Origin: Candidatus Dojkabacteria bacterium
Lineage (GTDB): Bacteria; Patescibacteriota; Dojkabacteria; SC72
DNA: 7,862 nucleotides
NCBI GenBank assembly: GCA_012514355.1
Contig: JAAZAL010000056.1
Span: 1-7,862, forward strand
Reading direction: 5' to 3'
Every line of letters starts with the position of its first letter. Position 1 is the first letter of the stretch. Below the pieces are notes generated by a model. That model was given only the letters and a program-made list of their open reading frames with translations, was not told the origin of the DNA and made no database searches. Made by a program: the position numbers and the translations under genes. Below, in pieces: positions 6,021 to 7,862 of this stretch.

Positions 6021-7098
6021 ATATTGTAATCTTTCTTTGTTCTAAAGATATATATTCAAAAGATATTTTGTACATAGGGATATTTTTTTTAGAACAGATA
6101 TCTTCGATTTCTTGATAAAACTTATCGGCCCACTCTATTACTACAATCCTACCTTCATCTAAATGCTCCACCAACCCCGACCTATTAAACTCTTGCTCAT
6201 CATTTAATCTCCATGTATCCATATGAGCAAGTGTATTACCATCATATTTGTATTCATTGATAATGGTATATGTAGGAGAGTTGATAATATCCTTACTTCC
6301 TAACTCTTTACCAATACCCTTTGTAAACTGTGTTTTACCTGCACCTAACTCTCCACTTAATGCTACTACTACACTCCCTTCTAAGTATTTAAGATACTCT
6401 TTTGTAAACCATTTACCAAAATCAGATGTTTCTTCTGGAGTTTTTGTAACTCTTTCTTCAAGCAAAGTACTTTTTAATAGAGCATCTTCAAATCTTATCT
6501 TTCCCTCCCTTAAAATGGTTAAAGTATTTAATGTTGTATCAAGTATCGTAGATGGGGAGTTCTTAGGTAACACTCCATCATCTATATACATTGATATTAA
6601 GGATTCACTTTTTTTAGGTAAATCCTTTATTAATTGATCTATACTGTAAGGATGGGGTCTGTATGATACATTTGCAGATGTAGCTGTAATTGGTCTAGCA
6701 AATTCTTTGATGAGTTTAACAACAAATTTGTAGTCAGGTATTCTTACCCCTGTACTACCCTGCTTAGACACTACTGGAGGCTCAAGGATACCCTTGCTTT
6801 TAGAAACTACTGTAATTGGTCCTGGTAAATAGTTTTTGTAAATATTTAATGCCATTTCATTGAGTAAAACATATCTTTTAGCCATATCAATATCACTAAC
6901 TGCTATTGATATTGGTTTAGAGCCTCTAAATGTTTTGTATGCGAGAAGTTTAGTTAATGCTTTACTGTTTGTTGCATCAGCTGCTACTCCGTAGCATGTT
7001 TCTGTAGGATATACTAGAAGCCCTCCATCATTTAGTACTTTAATACAATCTTTTATAACCTCTCCCTCGTTATTGTTAGTCAATTTCACTCTTTTCAT
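6007..7098 (-). CDS. TsaC-TsaE fusion (threonylcarbamoyl-AMP synthase plus t6A ATPase)
   Basis: The 363-aa protein joins two t6A enzymes. Residues about 8-205 are a Sua5/YrdC/YciO (TsaC) domain making threonylcarbamoyl-AMP from Thr, bicarbonate and ATP: GGLLVYPTETCYGVAAD (25-41), the K-x-x-R pair in YKTFRGSKP (54-62), LPGPIT (91-96), GVRIPD (117-122), TATSANVS (138-145) and SPSTILD (181-187). A linker (about 206-225) leads to a TsaE P-loop ATPase domain (about 226-360): Walker A GELGAGKT (249-256), SPTYTIINEY (274-283), HMDTWRL (292-298) and IEWADK (321-326). Both halves keep their motifs and the frame is unbroken. TsaC and TsaE are usually separate genes; here the C-terminal partner replaces the Sua5-type extension. 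The gene leads an operon with tsaD and diverges from thioredoxin. The ATG has no SD and lies six bases after a perfect TATAAT, suggesting a leaderless mRNA. Confidence 0.95.
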   Translation of the reverse strand: MKRVKLTNNNEGEVIKDCIKVLNDGGLLVYPTETCYGVAADATNSKALTKLLAYKTFRGSKPISIAVSDIDMAKRYVLLNEMALNIYKNYLPGPITVVSKSKGILEPPVVSKQGSTGVRIPDYKFVVKLIKEFARPITATSANVSYRPHPYSIDQLIKDLPKKSESLISMYIDDGVLPKNSPSTILDTTLNTLTILREGKIRFEDALLKSTLLEERVTKTPEETSDFGKWFTKEYLKYLEGSVVVALSGELGAGKTQFTKGIGKELGSKDIINSPTYTIINEYKYDGNTLAHMDTWRLNDEQEFNRSGLVEHLDEGRIVVIEWADKFYQEIEDICSKKNIPMYKISFEYISLEQRKITIYGTN

Positions 7099-7104
7099 GA
7101 TACA

Positions 7105-7133
7105 ATTATACCCTGAATATGAATATATTTCAT
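7105..7133 (-). promoter_or_regulatory. Promoter of tsaC-tsaE/tsaD, predicted leaderless
   Basis: The minus strand has a perfect TATAAT (7110-7105), preceded at 17 bases by ATGAAA (7133-7128, four of six to TTGACA) and followed by six bases and the ATG. Initiation about seven bases after the -10 box would fall on the A of the start codon. Confidence 0.65.
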
Positions 7134-7136
7134 ATT
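7116..7136. repeat. Inverted repeat in the divergent tsaC-tsaE / thioredoxin promoter region
   Basis: AATATGAA (7116-7123) and TTCATATT (7129-7136) are perfect 8-bp arms around a 5-base centre. It overlaps the proposed -35 boxes of both divergent genes, the position expected for an operator acting on both. All but two pairs are A/T, so chance is a real alternative. Confidence 0.35.
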
Positions 7137-7157
7137 TAGAGATAACTTGAGTATTTA
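7129..7157 (+). promoter_or_regulatory. Possible thioredoxin promoter, predicted leaderless
   Basis: TTCATA (7129-7134), a 17-base spacer, TATTTA (7152-7157) and six bases lead to the ATG at 7164, the same geometry as the divergent tsaC-tsaE promoter. Both boxes are weak matches. There is no SD before the ATG. Confidence 0.35.
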
Positions 7158-7163
7158 TATATT

Positions 7164-7481
7164 ATGGAAGTACATGTAACAGACAAAGATTTTCAAACAG
7201 AAGTTTTAGACTTCAAAGGGTTAGTACTAGTAGACTTCTGGGCACCATGGTGTGGACCTTGTAGGATGTTAGGACCCGTAATTGAGGAGATAGCAGAAGA
7301 GATGAAGGATAGTGTAAAGGTATGTAAAATGAATGTAGATGAGAATATGGAATTTCCTCAGAAATATGGGATTATGAGTATTCCTACTGTATTACTTTTT
7401 AAAGAGGGAGAGATAGTAGAGAGTATGATAGGTCTACAATCTAAAGATGCATTTATACAAGCAATAGAGAAACATTCATAA
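7164..7481 (+). CDS. trxA: Thioredoxin
   Basis: The 105-aa protein is a single-domain cytoplasmic thioredoxin, the dithiol reductant for ribonucleotide reductase, peroxiredoxins and oxidised proteins. The active site WCGPC occupies 29-33 in the classical context VDFWAPWCGPCRM. The buried Asp of the family is at position 24 (VDFW), the cis-proline is Pro74 (SIPT), and Gly90 lies in the usual C-terminal strand turn (MIGLQS). There is no signal peptide. An extra Cys54 (KVCKMNVDE) lies in the strand before the conserved NVDEN. Length matches the family (about 105-110). The ATG matches the family start and lacks an SD. No thioredoxin reductase is nearby. Confidence 0.96.
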   Translation: MEVHVTDKDFQTEVLDFKGLVLVDFWAPWCGPCRMLGPVIEEIAEEMKDSVKVCKMNVDENMEFPQKYGIMSIPTVLLFKEGEIVESMIGLQSKDAFIQAIEKHS

Positions 7482-7510
7482 TTGATATTTTAGTATATGT
7501 TTGATATACT
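7482..7510 (+). promoter_or_regulatory. sigma70-type promoter of tRNA-Asp
   Basis: TTGATA (7482-7487), a 17-base spacer and TATACT (7505-7510) match the consensus at five of six positions in each box. Initiation is expected near 7517, about seven bases before the mature tRNA. The -35 box begins on the base after the thioredoxin stop codon. Confidence 0.75.
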
Positions 7511-7523
7511 TTTTTAATTATTT

Positions 7524-7600
7524 GGGGTGGTAGCTCAACTGGTTAGAGCTTTGCACTGTCACTGCAAAGGTTGCGGGTTCGAGTCCCGTCCACCCCGCCA
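7524..7600 (+). tRNA. tRNA-Asp (GTC)
   Basis: The 77-base gene folds as a standard cloverleaf. The acceptor stem is GGGGTGG/CCACCCC (7524-7530, 7590-7596), with discriminator G and an encoded CCA (7598-7600). The D arm is GCTC/GAGC. The anticodon stem is TTGCA/TGCAA with loop CTGTCAC, giving anticodon GTC (7558-7560), which reads both Asp codons. The T arm is GCGGG/CCCGT around TTCGAGT, with one G-U pair. G at the discriminator and GTC are identity elements of tRNA-Asp. Confidence 0.97.
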
Positions 7601-7619
7601 TTTTCAACATGTTCCAACA

Positions 7620-7631
7620 AGACCCGTCCAC
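7620..7631 (+). repeat. Partial copy of the tRNA-Asp 3' region
   Basis: AGACCCGTCCAC matches AGTCCCGTCCAC inside the tRNA (7582-7593) at 11 of 12 positions, 38 bases away. Short duplications of a tRNA 3' segment are typical of attachment sites of integrative elements, but the match is short and no integrase is visible, so chance is possible. Confidence 0.3.
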
Positions 7632-7653
7632 TATCTTTTTAAACCTCTTTTTA

Positions 7654-7662
7654 TGCTACAAT
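7654..7662 (+). promoter_or_regulatory. Possible extended -10 promoter
   Basis: TGCTACAAT is an extended -10 motif (TGn plus five of six of TATAAT). No good -35 lies upstream. It could drive a gene starting to the right of the window. Confidence 0.3.
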
Positions 7663-7687
7663 TTAATATATTATAAACCTTTTACCA

Positions 7688-7747
7688 ATGGAAGAAAGAA
7701 ATAAATACTTACAAAGTTCTTACAAAGAATTAAAAAAATGTTTTTAA
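7688..7747 (+). other. Very short open frame, 19 codons, doubtful
   Basis: ATG at 7688 opens a polar Lys/Glu/Tyr-rich peptide (MEERNKYLQSSYKELKKCF) ending at TAA. It follows the extended -10 motif by about 25 bases, which is the only argument for it. It has no SD and contains a 9-base direct repeat CTTACAAAG at 7708-7716 and 7719-7727. I list it as a possible peptide or leader, more likely chance. Confidence 0.15.
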
Positions 7748-7854
7748 GAGCTCTTCAACAACTGTATTAGTTATTATTAATAATCCTATCAACATTTACC
7801 TTAGATTCACACTTCCTTGTAGCCGTTTGATCCGTACTATAAAAGGTATAAACA

Positions 7855-7858
7855 GGAG
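7855..7858 (+). promoter_or_regulatory. SD-like GGAG at the right edge, probable start of a gene outside the window
   Basis: GGAG in AACAGGAGAACA sits four bases from the end. A start codon would be expected within a few bases beyond the edge. TATAAA (7838-7843) with TTGTAG (7817-7822) at 15-base spacing is a possible weak promoter for it. Confidence 0.35.
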
Positions 7859-7862
7859 AACA

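Noticed and set aside
6248..6637. Plus-strand open frame of 129 codons
   Set aside because: It is antisense to the linker and TsaE half of the TsaC-TsaE fusion, whose motifs are intact on the minus strand.
6007..7098. TsaC-TsaE fusion as a sequencing artefact
   Set aside because: Both domains are complete with a linker of about 20 residues in one continuous frame. There is no stop or internal start with SD at the junction.
7745..7755. AAGAGCTCTT palindrome as a terminator
   Set aside because: On the minus strand a short A-run rather than a T-run follows, and on the plus strand no T-run follows. No gene is shown to end here.
7741..7803. Minus-strand 21-codon hydrophobic open frame
   Set aside because: It has no SD, no clear promoter and is too short to distinguish from chance in AT-rich DNA.
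1..7862. CRISPR array, transposase or insertion sequence
   Set aside because: I found no regularly spaced repeats, no transposase motifs and no long terminal inverted repeats in the window.

Overview
The window looks like part of a small, AT-rich bacterial genome with housekeeping genes in a non-standard order. A fused TsaC-TsaE protein next to tsaD, a divergent enolase, very short spacers and translation starts without Shine-Dalgarno (SD) sequences suggest a reduced-genome bacterium, possibly of the Patescibacteria/CPR type. That placement is inference; nothing in the window fixes the taxonomy. TGG serves for Trp and TAA ends the genes, so there is no sign of an altered code.

Left block (1-3335, all minus strand, transcribed right to left). 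A 484-aa polytopic membrane protein carries a lysozyme/transglycosylase-like domain and an M23 metallopeptidase domain. It is followed by a 195-aa membrane-anchored protein with a paralogous lysozyme-like domain, then by a 171-aa protein with four predicted membrane segments. These three genes all have strong SD sites, and sampled lines of them have about 45-50% GC. The operon leader has a long stem-loop. Past its end, a second hairpin precedes the N-terminal part of an unknown acidic protein that runs off the window. I read the three genes as a cell-wall-remodelling module of the kind found with conjugation/type IV secretion machines or phage lysis/entry systems. No secretion ATPase or phage structural gene is visible to decide which.

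Middle (3336-3654). A 319-base gene-free interval holds the leader of the minus-strand operon and the promoter side of enolase.

Right block (3655-7600). This is housekeeping and markedly more AT-rich (about 25-32% GC in sampled lines). Enolase (+) converges on tsaD (-), with only five bases between their stop codons and a shared hairpin across both gene ends. tsaD overlaps the end of a tsaC-tsaE fusion, so three of the four bacterial t6A tRNA-modification activities sit in a two-gene operon; TsaB is not in the window. Thioredoxin diverges from tsaC-tsaE, and a tRNA-Asp(GTC) gene follows with its own sigma70-type promoter. The tsaC-tsaE, thioredoxin and enolase starts have no SD, and -10-like boxes lie six bases before the ATG, the geometry of leaderless mRNAs.

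The last 262 bases have no clear gene. They hold a partial copy of the tRNA 3' region, a possible promoter, and at the very end an SD-like GGAG that probably serves a gene just outside the window.

The most interesting material is the membrane-embedded two-hydrolase protein with its tandem lysozyme paralog, and the contrast in composition and translation initiation between the two blocks, which suggests the left module was acquired.
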